Assembly (NCBI GenBank): GCA_036307825.1 | Contig: JAXJWW010000073.1 | Location: forward strand, 52,859 to 116,858 | Length of the DNA stretch: 64,000 nucleotides | Direction: 5' to 3' | Source of the DNA: RGIG9060 sp036307825 | GTDB lineage: Bacteria; Spirochaetota; Spirochaetia; Treponematales; Treponemataceae | Shown here: positions 16,386-24,546 of the stretch, one piece after another | Numbering within the stretch: position 1 is the first letter of the stretch | How the letters are laid out: the number at the start of each line of letters is the position of its first letter | The notes under the pieces: generated by a model | What the model was told of the DNA's origin: nothing | The model's database searches: none | What the model saw: only the letters and a program-made list of their open reading frames with translations | Made by a program: the position numbers and the translations under genes

Positions 16386-16689
16386 AAAGTAAAATTCCTC
16401 CTTGATTTACTGCATTTTCAAGCGTATTAATAAATTCTGCTCTTTCGTCAAAAACAGATTCGTTATTTATGATAATATCAACAGGTCGACGTTTTATGCC
16501 TTTTAAGCTTGTATATGCGTTGGCGATAGTTTCATTCGTAACCTTATAATTTTTATTCATAACAATATAAAAGTCATAGTCACTTTCGTTATTTTCACTG
16601 CCACGAGCAAAAGAACCAAAAAGATATATTTTTAGCGGATTAAGAGTTTCTACAAAACGTTTTACAATATTTTGGATTTCTTCATTCAT
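16366..16689 (-). CDS. MNT-type minimal nucleotidyltransferase
   Basis: A 107-residue nucleotidyltransferase domain. LFGSFARGSENNESDYDFYI at about residues 23-42 is the GSxxRG...SDxD signature of MntA-like proteins, and RPVDIII at about residue 69 supplies the third acidic residue. In MNT/HEPN systems such an enzyme AMPylates its partner toxin. It lies between a 35-residue antitoxin-like ORF and the 142-residue partner, all overlapping or nearly so. Confidence 0.82.
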   Translation of the reverse strand: MNEEIQNIVKRFVETLNPLKIYLFGSFARGSENNESDYDFYIVMNKNYKVTNETIANAYTSLKGIKRRPVDIIINNESVFDERAEFINTLENAVNQGGILLYETSIL

Positions 16690-16692
16690 GAT

Positions 16693-16800
16693 TTAATTTC
16701 CATTTCGATATTCAGCAATTTCCTGATTTATTTCTTCTAGGGTGATATTTTGGCAACCGTTTTTTTCAGCTTCTTCCTGCATTGCAAAAATATTATCCAT
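16693..16800 (-). CDS. Small antitoxin-like ORF, 35 aa
   Basis: The peptide MDNIFAMQEEAEKNGCQNIT, continuing with LEEINQEIAEYR, has the look of the C-terminal tail of small antitoxins encoded before a toxin or MNT gene. It ends 3 bp before the nucleotidyltransferase start. A clear ribosome site is lacking, and the sequence upstream in frame looks non-coding, so it may be a remnant. Confidence 0.45.
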   Translation of the reverse strand: MDNIFAMQEEAEKNGCQNITLEEINQEIAEYRNGN

Positions 16801-16904
16801 TGCCGAAAAATAACTGTTTGAGAAAAGCTTCACAAAAATACGAAAGAAAATATTTTTCCTAAAAATATCAAAAAATTTGATTGATAACAAAAGTTTCTCC
16901 ACGA

Positions 16905-17081
16905 AAAAAAGTACTTGCCAAAGTGGTACGCTATATATGCGAGTTATACACTTTGACAAGCACAATGATTCACCAGCGTGAACTCAAAAAATGAGCAGTC
17001 GATAGTGAATCCAACCAGAAGTTTTCCCCAATACAATAGAAGGTGCATATAGCACAAACATCATTGGGACTTCACAATTTA
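16905..17081 (-). ncRNA. Minus-strand RNA with modules H, I and G1
   Basis: Three closed modules follow the promoter at 17082. H (17027-17068) is CCCAAT/ATTGGG around a GTGC-ATATA-GCAC hairpin. I (16967-17011) is GATTCAC/GTGAATC around a CTCA/TGAG hairpin. G1 (16914-16960) is a 12-bp stem with one mismatch, CTTGCCAAAGTG/CACTTTGACAAG, around TAACTCGCATATATAGCGTA (minus strand), and is followed by a T-run. The RNA of about 175 nt may stand alone or lead the toxin-like operon. Confidence 0.55.
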
Positions 17082-17125
17082 ATATTATCAGAATCAATAA
17101 AAAAGTCATTAAACTGTTTGTTTAA
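17082..17125 (-). promoter_or_regulatory. Palindrome-type promoter pointing left
   Basis: TTAAAC-TGTTT-GTTTAA (17109-17125), then on the minus strand TGACT, 16 bp and TAATAT (17087-17082). A weaker -10 could serve the plus strand. The stretch from 17126 to 17324 holds no gene that I can support. Confidence 0.6.
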
Positions 17126-17324
17126 AAATTATTAGATTCTAGTAAAATGATATGAAAAGCAATGTGCAAAAAATGCACATTCCAAAAATGATGAAAACAA
17201 CACTCAAAAAATGCGTGTTGTTGGTGTAAAACAAAAAGTTCCGTTTTATATTGTTGATGTTATTATTTTTGCTAGATATTGAGCAAATTAAAACAAGGAT
17301 TTTCTTTCAATGCTGAACAAATAA

Positions 17325-17370
17325 TTTAAACCACGAGTTTAATGACATCCAACGAACTGTGTCGTAAACT
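17325..17370 (+). promoter_or_regulatory. Palindrome-type promoter
   Basis: TTTAAAC-CACGA-GTTTAA, TGACA (17343-17347), 17 bp, TAAACT (17365-17370). Confidence 0.72.
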
Positions 17371-17386
17371 AATATCAAACAGCACC

Positions 17387-17541
17387 CACTTGTTCGCGGA
17401 GAAAAGAGTGTTCAAGTGCGTATCCATAAATGCGATGACCGTTTTTATGGAACCTACATCTTATGTCGGTTACGTCAGAGATAGCCACTGCGGTGTTTCC
17501 TTCGGGATTCTGCGACAGAGAAGTGCTGCCCTCTACCGACA
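17387..17541 (+). ncRNA. Structured modules K, L and M
   Basis: K (17387-17418) is CACTTG/CAAGTG. L (17423-17451) is TCCATAAA/TTTATGGA with the loop core TGCGATGACCG. M (17464-17541) is TGTCGGT/ACCGACA enclosing about 64 nt. Each is a self-contained stem with a different core, lined up directly after the promoter. Confidence 0.45.
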
Positions 17542-17548
17542 CATTTTC

Positions 17549-17623
17549 AAAATAATCAAATGTCAGTGAACCTCTGCCCCAGAAATTGTATCTGGGTAAA
17601 ACGTTTACCATTTGATTATTTTT
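17549..17623 (+). ncRNA. Structured module C1
   Basis: A 12-bp stem AAAATAATCAAA/TTTGATTATTTT encloses TGTCAGTGAACCTCTGCC, a CCAG/CTGG hairpin, GGTAAAACG and TTTACCA. The core matches C2 at 24691-24766, whose stem is wholly different in sequence. GTGAAC can pair with GTTTAC; in C2 the corresponding pair partly covaries. Confidence 0.65.
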
Positions 17624-17721
17624 CCCCAAGCAGCGTTTGCTAGTGAAGTCTGGCAACTTTATCTTTCCACCTCAGCGAGATTGGTTCGCTGTTGGAAGAT
17701 GAAGGCTTGGGGATTTTTTTT
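17624..17721 (+). ncRNA. Structured module N with terminator
   Basis: CCCCAAGC (17624) pairs with GCTTGGGG (17705-17712) around about 73 nt, followed by a run of T. It ends the five-module array K-L-M-C1-N, 56 bp before the gene at 17777. Confidence 0.5.
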
Positions 17722-17776
17722 AACTTATTCCTCGCAAGTAGAAATATCGCAATTTTTATGTATAATAAAATCGATT

Positions 17777-18343
17777 ATGAATAAAGGTCAAAATAATTTT
17801 ACACAGCAAACACATTTTATTGGAGTTCTTCTTCCTGAGGATATTACTCTTACTTTGGAAGATTGTCGTCGTTATATGAATTAGGCTTATGGATGCAAAT
17901 CCGGACACAAAACGCCAATTCATGTTACGCAGGTTCCGCTATTTGCGTTGCCAGAAGAATTTTCAACCGAGGATTTAGTTTCTGCAATCGAAAATGATGT
18001 TCGTCCTCAAAATCTGGGATTTCAAGCTCATATCGAAAACTTTGATGCTTTTGGCGATAGAACAATTTTTGCAAATGTAATTTCAAGTGAAAATTGGACA
18101 AAACTTCGAGATGAAACTGTAAAAGCAATTTTGAAATCTTGCCCTCGTTGTACAAAAAAAAACCAACGCCCGTTCCATCCTCACGGAACTGTTGCCAACA
18201 GAGATATTCCTTTTGGAGTAACTACAAAAGCGCTTGAAACACTAAACGAATTAAATCTTGTAGAAGATTTTCCAGTTGATAACATCACAATTTTTAAAAA
18301 AAAAGGATTTTGCTGGGAAGCAGTAGTTTCAATTCCACTTTAG
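17777..18343 (+). pseudogene. 2H phosphoesterase (2'-5' RNA ligase-like) with an in-frame TAG
   Basis: A 188-residue frame with the two motifs of the 2H superfamily: TPIHVTQVPLF (about residue 48) and FHPHGTVANRD (about residue 134). Such enzymes act on 2'-5' linkages or cyclic phosphates of RNA. A TAG at 17882-17884 interrupts it after RRYMN, just before the conserved AYGCKSGHKTPIHVT. The frame continues cleanly on both sides. It looks like a recent nonsense mutation; read-through cannot be excluded. It lies behind the five-module RNA array. Confidence 0.65.
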
Positions 18344-18354
18344 AGGGAAGATAA

Positions 18355-18400
18355 TTTAAACCAATAGTTTAATGATAAAACTTTAATATCGCAGTAAAAT
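18355..18400 (+). promoter_or_regulatory. Palindrome-type promoter
   Basis: TTTAAAC-CAATA-GTTTAA, TGATA (18373-18377), 17 bp, TAAAAT (18395-18400). Confidence 0.68.
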
Positions 18401-18406
18401 AAAAAC

Positions 18407-18476
18407 ATCGGGGGAACAACGGAGAAATCCGCTAACTCGGGTAGCGAGGCAAGATTTGAAGTCTTGCCGTTTTTTT
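18407..18476 (+). ncRNA. Structured leader module O with terminator
   Basis: A compact region with CGG-AGAAAT-CCG and GCTA-ACTCGGG-TAGC hairpins is followed by GGCAAGA/TCTTGCC (18448-18468) and seven T. It ends 40 bp before the phosphoesterase start. Confidence 0.5.
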
Positions 18477-18515
18477 CACTTGTTAAATATATGTAATTTT
18501 TATAAGGAACATATT

Positions 18516-19238
18516 ATGAAAAATTATTTTAATTCTTTGAAGCAAGTTGATATTTTGCAAGGTTACGAACCTGAAAATGTTTTTATTTTAAGTGATTTGC
18601 ATTTGTTTCACACAAATGTCATTAAATATGTAGAACGACCATTTGAGTTTTCAGCTTTGGGTTGCAAAAAAATGAACGAATATCTTTTGGCGCAGTTTGC
18701 AGAACTACCAGAAGATTGTCTTATTTGGAATTTGGGAGATGTTTTGCTAAATCGCCATATTTCTGAAGGTGAAATTATGAGTACAATCTGGCGAATGCAG
18801 GTGGTCAAGGGACACTATGTTCAAGCCCTTGACTCACCTTCGTTTGGGTTCTTCAAAGATTGTAGAACCCAAATTAAGAAAAATCGTAAACTCAACTTGA
18901 TTTTAGGAAATCACGATTTTCAGTGCGAGAAAGGTGACCACGATACTTTCATTGATTATTTCACTTCTCTTGGATTCGATGAAGTTTATAATAGACCTAT
19001 CATTTTTAAGAATAAATACATTTTATCCCACGAACCGATTTTTATTCCTGAAGATAGAGATTTTATCAATCTGCACGGACACACTCACAACCGCTTGGTA
19101 AAAGAAGATTTTTTCTTGTCGGAATACAACAAAAGTTTTCCCAAAAAGAAAGTGAATCCAAAATCGTATATCAACGTATGTGTGGACGCAAATGATTTAA
19201 AAATCCATTGTTTACAGGATTTGATTGATTTAGGATAA
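18516..19238 (+). CDS. Calcineurin-like phosphoesterase with an RNA-module insertion
   Basis: A 240-residue metallophosphoesterase with motifs LSDLHLFHTNVI (about 23), WNLGDVLLN (about 68), LILGNHDF (about 125), a LSHEP segment and HGHTHNRL (about 187). The start is at 18516 behind AAGGAA. Residues ~95-120, between the GD and GNHD motifs, are encoded by two perfect hairpins (18800-18873) of the same kind as the intergenic RNA modules. I infer that these were inserted in frame. The expressed protein keeps all metal ligands. Confidence 0.8.
   Translation: MKNYFNSLKQVDILQGYEPENVFILSDLHLFHTNVIKYVERPFEFSALGCKKMNEYLLAQFAELPEDCLIWNLGDVLLNRHISEGEIMSTIWRMQVVKGHYVQALDSPSFGFFKDCRTQIKKNRKLNLILGNHDFQCEKGDHDTFIDYFTSLGFDEVYNRPIIFKNKYILSHEPIFIPEDRDFINLHGHTHNRLVKEDFFLSEYNKSFPKKKVNPKSYINVCVDANDLKIHCLQDLIDLG
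18800..18873 (+). repeat. Two hairpin modules (J and F2) inside a coding sequence
   Basis: J (18800-18838): GGTGGTCAAGGG pairs with CCCTTGACTCACC, with one bulged T. F2 (18843-18873): TTTGGGTTCT pairs with AGAACCCAAA around TCAAAGATTGT, closely matching F1 at 12537. Both are open in the phosphoesterase frame. Confidence 0.6.
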
Positions 19239-19294
19239 ATTTTTAACCAAAGAATTGTTGTTTTAAAGTATGTTGTCGGTAATTTTGAAAAGTT

Positions 19295-19339
19295 AATTTA
19301 ACATAAACTATTGCAATTTAACATTGATTATGTTAAATT
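19295..19339. promoter_or_regulatory. Operator of the AbiE-like pair
   Basis: AATTTAACATAA (19295-19306) and its exact inverse TTATGTTAAATT (19328-19339) flank a third half-site, ATTTAACAT. They end 10 bp before the antitoxin AT-rich start, as expected for autoregulation. Confidence 0.6.
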
Positions 19340-19349
19340 AAATATAAAG

Positions 19350-20330
19350 ATGTTAAATTATATTAGTGAAGTATTAAATATTAATTGTTCTCAAATTGAT
19401 ATGCATTTAGAAAAAATCATTCTGCCTTTATATTTGGATCTTTACGAAGTCCAACCTATTAGTTTAGATGGCGTTAAGGTTTTATTTATTACACCAAGAG
19501 AAACATTAAGTAATGTAAAGGCGTTGAAGAAACATTTAGAAAAATTGCAAACTTTATCAGACTGTTTTGTGTCACTGCTTTTGAATGATATTTCAGAAAA
19601 ACGGAAAAAAAGTTTTTTGGAAAATCATATTCCATTTGTTGTAACAAATAATCAAATATATTTACCATTTATGGCTATATATTTGCAAGAAAAACCCAAA
19701 ACCAAAATTGAAGCGATATCTCAATTAACACCTGCCGCTCAGTTGGTATTTATCAATTTTTTTAAGCAAAATTCTAGAGAGTTAGCAGTTGCAAGTTTGG
19801 CAAAAAAACTTCAATTTTCAGAAATGACAACAACTAGAGCATTGCGGCAGTTAGTGGCTACTGGATTATTTGAAATAAAAAAAGGTTCTATAACAAATTC
19901 GAATCTTCTTGTAACCAAAATTAAAGATAAAAAGGAATTATTCAATAAAATTGAACCCTATTTGATAAATCCTGTTAAAAATATTTTTTACATAGAAAAA
20001 GAAGAACTGAAAAATAAGGAATTACTGCCTTCTGGAACAACTTATCTTTCTATGTCTTCTATGCTTGGAAGGGAAGAATTAGAAACCTGGGCTTTTTACG
20101 GAAAGTCAACAGATTTTAAGACCGCAACAAATGAACTAACAGATATTTCCAAACAAGCAAAAATTGAAATATGGAAGTATAATCCAAAGTTGGTTTGTTT
20201 AGAAGGAACAAATGATTCAATATCTGTATATTTATCACTTAAAAATTCTACAGATGCAAGAATTAGCAAAGAAAATAAAAAATTGATTACTAAAGCAATT
20301 GGAGATAGTAATGCTAACACATGGTCTTGA
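19350..20330 (+). CDS. AbiEi-like antitoxin / winged-helix regulator
   Basis: A 326-residue protein with a central winged-helix domain (LAKKLQFSEMTTTRALRQLV, about residue 166), followed by a larger C-terminal domain. It overlaps the next gene, a nucleotidyltransferase, by 20 bp. This is the organisation of AbiE-type (type IV) toxin-antitoxin pairs, in which the winged-helix protein represses the operon. The start at 19350 is chosen because it follows the inverted repeats directly. Confidence 0.68.
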   Translation: MLNYISEVLNINCSQIDMHLEKIILPLYLDLYEVQPISLDGVKVLFITPRETLSNVKALKKHLEKLQTLSDCFVSLLLNDISEKRKKSFLENHIPFVVTNNQIYLPFMAIYLQEKPKTKIEAISQLTPAAQLVFINFFKQNSRELAVASLAKKLQFSEMTTTRALRQLVATGLFEIKKGSITNSNLLVTKIKDKKELFNKIEPYLINPVKNIFYIEKEELKNKELLPSGTTYLSMSSMLGREELETWAFYGKSTDFKTATNELTDISKQAKIEIWKYNPKLVCLEGTNDSISVYLSLKNSTDARISKENKKLITKAIGDSNANTWS

Positions 20331-21066
20331 GAAGTTTAAGGAATATTTTAAAGGTTTTGAAAACCAATATGTTTTAATAGGCGGAACAGCTTGTTCTATT
20401 TTGTTTGAAGAATTTGGTTCAGATTTTCGTACTACAAAAGATATTGATATGGTTCTGATAGTTGAAGTGTTAACAAAGGAATTTGCCGAACAATTCTTTA
20501 AGTTTGTAGAGGATGGGAAATATGAACATAAGAATAAAAGCACAGGGCTTCCGCAGTTTTATAGATTTTCAAAACCTCAGAACAAAGATTTTCCAAGTAT
20601 GATTGAACTTTTTTCAAAAAAAGAAAGTGAAGTTATTTTGAAAAATATTAATGGACTTACACCTCTGCATATTGATGATGAAATATCAAGCCTTTCTGCA
20701 ATATTGTTAAATGATTCATATTATGAAGTATTAAAGAATGGTTTGAAAATTATTGATGGATTATCTGTTCTTTCTGTGGAATCATTAGTTTTGTTTAAGA
20801 TTAAGGCTTGGTTAGATTTGAGTAAACGAAAATCACAAGGTGAAAATATTGATACTAGTGATATTAAAAAGCATAAGAACGATATTTTTAGACTTTCAAC
20901 TTTAATTATGGGAACAGACTCAATAACTATTCCTGATGAAGTAAAAACAGATGTTGTTGAATTTTGTAATAAAATGGAAACTGAAACTATTGATTTAAAA
21001 AATCTAAATATAAAAACAACAAAGGATAGTATTCTTAACCGATATAAAAATATTTTTGGTGTTTAA
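20311..21066 (+). CDS. AbiEii-like nucleotidyltransferase toxin
   Basis: A 251-residue protein with VLIGGTACSI near residue 25 and DFRTTKDIDMVL near residue 45, the GG...DxD motif of the AbiEii/AbiGii nucleotidyltransferase family. A GGAGAT ribosome site lies just before the ATG at 20311, inside the antitoxin gene. Members of the family modify tRNA or other substrates to stop growth during phage infection. Confidence 0.75.
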   Translation: MLTHGLEKFKEYFKGFENQYVLIGGTACSILFEEFGSDFRTTKDIDMVLIVEVLTKEFAEQFFKFVEDGKYEHKNKSTGLPQFYRFSKPQNKDFPSMIELFSKKESEVILKNINGLTPLHIDDEISSLSAILLNDSYYEVLKNGLKIIDGLSVLSVESLVLFKIKAWLDLSKRKSQGENIDTSDIKKHKNDIFRLSTLIMGTDSITIPDEVKTDVVEFCNKMETETIDLKNLNIKTTKDSILNRYKNIFGV

Positions 21067-21187
21067 TATAAGATTATCTATAAAACGAGACTGTATATGC
21101 GGGAAATAATATTCAATGACCCTGTCATAAATTTTGTGTAAATGGCAGGGATAAATAAAAGTCAAGCAAGATTCAACATATATTTTG

Positions 21188-21982
21188 TTAATCTTCTTCG
21201 ATTGGAACATTAATTTCTTCAATTTCGAATAAAGATTTTTTAGTTGATTCATCCATTAAATCAAAAAGTTCTTCAAGGCTAGGGAAGGATTCTTTTTCTT
21301 CTTCTGAAACATAATGTTCTAAAAATATAACGGGATTAAACAAAGATTCATGAGTTTCTTCGCGATAATCAATTACTAAAATTTCTTCGATTGGCTTATT
21401 AAAAATCCAGGAGAATTTGTAAATGTTTTCTAAATTCCAAGGACGAGTGTGGTTTTCGCGAAGTCTTATAGATTCCTGTTGATTATACCCTAATAAAATT
21501 TTAAGTTGGTCTTTTGAGATTTTATATTCTGATAAAAGCTTTGTAATATTTTTTGAGGTTTCAATATCATTTACATTAGGAAAGCGATAAATGATTTTTC
21601 CTTCGTTAATTTTTTCTGTATCGTCGTAGTTTGTTCCGTACAAGTGAAAATCAATAAATGATTCTGGTTTTGGTTCTTCAGAAAGATTTGGAATTTCTTG
21701 CACACAGTTTGATTTTTTATCGTAATTTGGTGCGATGTAGTAAACATCATTGAATTTTCCTAAAACAGAAAACTTTGAAATATCATCAATTTCGCATTCT
21801 ATCCATTTTGGAATTGGTGATAAAAAAACATCTGGCGAGTTTGTAAAAAATCTGCAAAGACTTAAAAATCTATTTATTGTAGGAAATTTTATTCCTTTTT
21901 TATATTGTGAAATCGAAACCTCAGAAACATCTTCAACACCAACTTCAGTAAGAGATTTTAACTTTAGTTCAAATATTTTCAT
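21188..21982 (-). CDS. HTH-domain protein, probable regulator
   Basis: A 264-residue protein. Its first ~55 residues (EVSISQYKKGIKFPTINRFL and after) look like an XRE-type HTH. A second HTH-like segment (EYKISKDQLKILLGYNQQES) lies near residue 150. The C-terminus is acidic. It is divergent from the truncated gene at 22090 and its start nearly abuts that open frame. The target is not known. Confidence 0.6.
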   Translation of the reverse strand: MKIFELKLKSLTEVGVEDVSEVSISQYKKGIKFPTINRFLSLCRFFTNSPDVFLSPIPKWIECEIDDISKFSVLGKFNDVYYIAPNYDKKSNCVQEIPNLSEEPKPESFIDFHLYGTNYDDTEKINEGKIIYRFPNVNDIETSKNITKLLSEYKISKDQLKILLGYNQQESIRLRENHTRPWNLENIYKFSWIFNKPIEEILVIDYREETHESLFNPVIFLEHYVSEEEKESFPSLEELFDLMDESTKKSLFEIEEINVPIEED

Positions 21983-22089
21983 ATTTAAGGAATCGAAAAG
22001 ATTACGAAATTGAAAAGTACACTCAAGAAGAGTGGGAAACCGTAAAGGAAAAAGTTGACCAAAACAATGTTGTTCATATTACGCAAGAT

Positions 22090-22515
22090 TTGAACGATCC
22101 AAAAATTCAATATTATGAATTGACAGAAATTATCTGGGGAAGAATTTACAACAAATGTGCAGGAACGCATCAAAAGATTTATGTTGATTTATCTTCTGAT
22201 ATTGACCAAATGGAAAAAGATTTTCAAGAAAAATACGAAGAACTCAAACAAGATTTTGAAGAAGAATATAATCAAATTCGACAAAGAAAATTAGAACGCT
22301 ACAAAAAAGGACAAGAAAGAACTGAAGAATACAACAGAAATCTTATTGAACAATTCAATAAAATAATTCCATTAGAATTAGAAAAAGATGAAGCTTTAAG
22401 GTTATGGAAAAAATATAATTTTTTAATGCCACCACCAGATGTAATTAGTAAATATAAATCAGAAACCAATATGTCGTGGACTGAATTTGCAATGTTTGTA
22501 GAAAGAACTTATTAA
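22090..22515 (+). pseudogene. Hypothetical protein, 5' end unclear
   Basis: A 141-residue coiled-coil-rich segment (EKDFQEKYEELKQDFEEEY and neighbours) that stays open upstream to about 22000 without a convincing start, suggesting the 5' part was lost when the divergent HTH gene arrived. Its last ~50 bp are duplicated at 26498-26550 as part of a 288-bp direct repeat. The family is not recognised. Confidence 0.5.
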
Positions 22516-22752
22516 GAATTTACTATGGTAAACTTTAAATCAGTTTTTTAGTAAATTTTAGCTAAAAAATAATGATTTGTACCACTGGCAAGATAAAGGG
22601 TGTAAACATTTGGACTTAATTCTTTGTAATATATAGAGTTACTGCGTCTACATAGGGTACAAAAATGTCTACACTTGAAACACTTTTAAAAACGCAGAAT
22701 TGGGGCAAAAAAATTTCCTATAGTAAACTTTTTTGATGTAGAAATTTTCTTC
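22463..22752 (+). repeat. 288-bp direct repeat, copy 1
   Basis: It matches 26498-26784 with scattered substitutions along its whole length. It begins inside the end of the gene at 22090. It contains TTTACTATGGTAAAC near its start and TATAGTAAACTT near its end, and a 23-codon ORF. The gap 22516-22832 holds no other gene. Confidence 0.85.
22665..22736 (+). CDS. Conserved 23-residue ORF in repeat copy 1
   Basis: MSTLETLLKTQNWGKKISYS followed by KLF. The second repeat copy keeps the same frame with one conservative change and a longer tail. It could be a real micropeptide or the start of a gene truncated before duplication. Confidence 0.3.
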   Translation: MSTLETLLKTQNWGKKISYSKLF

Positions 22753-22761
22753 TACTAGGAA

Positions 22762-22777
22762 GTTTACTATAGTAAAC
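22762..22777. promoter_or_regulatory. Perfect palindrome GTTTACTATAGTAAAC
   Basis: A 16-bp perfect palindrome lies just outside repeat copy 1. Related TTTACTATGGTAAA palindromes lie at the left end of both repeat copies. Likely an operator or an element boundary. Confidence 0.4.
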
Positions 22778-22832
22778 AAAAGTTAGACATTTCCAAAACT
22801 ACCTTTTTACAGATAATTTTGAAAAGAGCATT

Positions 22833-23003
22833 TTAATTGAAATCTTTTGGGCGTCTTTCAGTCCGGTTGCATTTTGTACATTCTGCAACGTTTTTAAGTT
22901 TGCCGTTGTGGAATAAAGTTTTCATTGTAATTTCGCCGCCACATAAACAATAGAATTTTTGAGCTGTGTAACTTGTTCGAGCGTTTTTGCTGGCGCCTGC
23001 CAT
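22833..23003 (-). CDS. Small zinc-ribbon protein, 56 aa
   Basis: MAGASKNARTSYTAQKFYCL begins a 56-residue protein with CLCGG and CTKCN, a four-cysteine zinc ribbon. An AGGAGG site precedes the ATG at 23003. The function is unknown; it may bind nucleic acid. Confidence 0.7.
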   Translation of the reverse strand: MAGASKNARTSYTAQKFYCLCGGEITMKTLFHNGKLKNVAECTKCNRTERRPKDFN

Positions 23004-23194
23004 AATTAGCCTCCTAGAATTTTGCTGTATCACATTCTTAATGTGAAATTCCATAAAAAAATTGCCAACAGTTTTGAAGTTTTCTTGGCAAAACCAAAAG
23101 TCTTAAGACATTTTTTATTCTAATATAAATATTAAGACTGTGCATTAAAGTCGTTCTTTAAGAAATTTTTTGTTCGATGTAGTTTTAAAATCAC

Positions 23195-23245
23195 TTGACA
23201 GAATTTCATTCTCAGTGTATAAAGTATTTAGAAATATTTCTAAAT
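23195..23245 (+). promoter_or_regulatory. Promoter and operator of the SdpR/SdpI-like pair
   Basis: TTGACA (23195-23200), 17 bp, TATAAA (23218-23223), then the perfect palindrome ATTTAGAAATATTTCTAAAT (23226-23245). A repressor bound here would block transcription. Confidence 0.75.
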
Positions 23246-23275
23246 AGAAAATTATCTAAATAGATAGGAGGTTTA

Positions 23276-23536
23276 ATGGCTTTTGCAGAAACATTTAAAG
23301 CATTATCAGATCCTGCGCGTCGGGAAATTTTGGAAATGCTGAAATCGGGAAGTTTGTCTGCAGGTGATATCGCATCCAAATTTGATATGACTGGAGCGAC
23401 GATTTCTTATCATTTATCAATTTTGAAAAAAGCGGATTTGATTCGCGAAAGGCGTGATAAAAACTTCATCTTTTATGAACTAAACACAAGTGTTTTTGAA
23501 GAATTGATGCTTTGGTTTAGTCAGTTCAAAAGTTAA
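23276..23536 (+). CDS. ArsR/SdpR-family autorepressor
   Basis: An 86-residue winged-helix protein: FKALSDPARREILEMLKSG is the conserved first helix of the ArsR family, followed by the HTH IASKFDMTGATISYHLSILK. There are no metal-binding cysteines, as in SdpR. A TAGGAGG site precedes the start. It is paired with the SdpI-like membrane protein 45 bp downstream, and by analogy with SdpR/SdpI the membrane protein may relieve repression. Confidence 0.85.
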   Translation: MAFAETFKALSDPARREILEMLKSGSLSAGDIASKFDMTGATISYHLSILKKADLIRERRDKNFIFYELNTSVFEELMLWFSQFKS

Positions 23537-23580
23537 GTTTGATTATCAATTTTTATTATTTATTTTTTTTAGGAGATATT

Positions 23581-24237
23581 ATGTCAGAGAAAAAATCATT
23601 TTCAATAAAAACTTTTATTTTAACATCAGTTGTTTGTCTTTTACCAATCGTTTTGGGATTCGCACTTTGGGATAAACTTCCACAGGAAATTCCACAGCAA
23701 TACGGCTGGAATGACCAAGTGAATTGGAGTTTGCCAAAGTTCTGGGGAATTATCACTATGCCTCTTTTTATGGCTGTTATCAATGTGATTTATCTTTTAG
23801 CATTTAGATTTTCAAAACAAAAATTTAGTCCAAGAGTAGAAGCGATTATGTCTTGGATGATTCCTGCATTGAGTGTTGTGCTTGGTTCTTTTATGCTTCT
23901 AAAACCTATCGGATTTGATATTGATGTTTTCTGCATAGTTGGATTTGTTTTATCAATTTTGTTCATTATAATTGGAAATTATTTGCCAAAAACTGAACCA
24001 AATCCAGTTGTCGGAACTCGCGCTCCTTGGATAAATAAAAATCCTGAAGTTTGGAGCAAAACACAACGAATTTCTGGAATCGTTTTGGTGATTATCGGAA
24101 TTATCAATTTAGTTACATGTTTTTTCCCTTTTGGAAAGTATGTTTTTGTGGCAACAGTTTTTCCGGGAATAATTTTTGTGCTAATTTATTCTTTGGTGAT
24201 TAGTAAAAAAATCAACAAAGCAACAGAAGAAAAATAA
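23581..24237 (+). CDS. SdpI-like membrane protein
   Basis: A 218-residue protein with six hydrophobic segments. The N-terminal DUF1648-like part contains LWDKLPQEIPQQYGWN, and the C-terminal part has the SdpI-type GTRAPW and NPEVWSKTQRISG motifs. It is expected in the cytoplasmic membrane as an immunity or signal-transducing protein. An AGGAGAT site precedes the ATG at 23581. Confidence 0.85.
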   Translation: MSEKKSFSIKTFILTSVVCLLPIVLGFALWDKLPQEIPQQYGWNDQVNWSLPKFWGIITMPLFMAVINVIYLLAFRFSKQKFSPRVEAIMSWMIPALSVVLGSFMLLKPIGFDIDVFCIVGFVLSILFIIIGNYLPKTEPNPVVGTRAPWINKNPEVWSKTQRISGIVLVIIGIINLVTCFFPFGKYVFVATVFPGIIFVLIYSLVISKKINKATEEK

Positions 24238-24264
24238 AATCGGTGGTTGCTAGAAGGTTTTGCT

Positions 24265-24391
24265 CAAGTTCAACTGAAACTTGATTGTATCATTGGTAAA
24301 AAGGAAAATCCTTGCCAGTGTTGGAAAATCTCATTTTATTAAGTGAACTATTTGAAAAGCCTATAAAAGAGATTTTAGTTTTTCAAAAATA
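24265..24391 (+). pseudogene. Decayed copy of the HTH gene at 10691
   Basis: The frame reads LYHW, stop, then KGKSLPVLENLILLSELFEK, aligned with VYNWQKGRSLPSLENLMVLS of the regulator at 10691. The upstream half is degenerate and a TAA replaces the conserved Gln. Confidence 0.65.
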
Positions 24392-24397
24392 ACTTCT

Positions 24398-24460
24398 AAA
24401 AAGCAAAAAGCCAAAGTGGTTACGCTCTATATGCGAGTTAGCACTTTGACTAATTGCTAT
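24398..24460 (-). ncRNA. Minus-strand small RNA with module G2
   Basis: CAAAGTG (24412-24418) pairs with CACTTTG (24442-24448) around a core that reads TAACTCGCATATAGAGCGTA on the minus strand, nearly the G1 core. A GCTTTTTGCTTTTT stretch follows on the minus strand. Driven by the left arm of the bidirectional promoter. Confidence 0.55.
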
Positions 24461-24467
24461 GTTTGAA

Positions 24468-24540
24468 ATTATAAGGGAATTTTTTGACTGCGTCATTAAA
24501 CTATTAGTTTAATGACAGTGTATTACTTTTCTTCTATTAT
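24468..24540. promoter_or_regulatory. Bidirectional palindrome-type promoter
   Basis: A perfect ATTAAAC-TATTA-GTTTAAT (24495-24513) has TGACA, 17 bp, TATTAT (24535-24540) on the right. On the left, minus strand, it has TGACG, 17 bp, TATAAT (24473-24468). One operator thus serves two promoters. Confidence 0.72.
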
Positions 24541-24546
24541 TATGCT

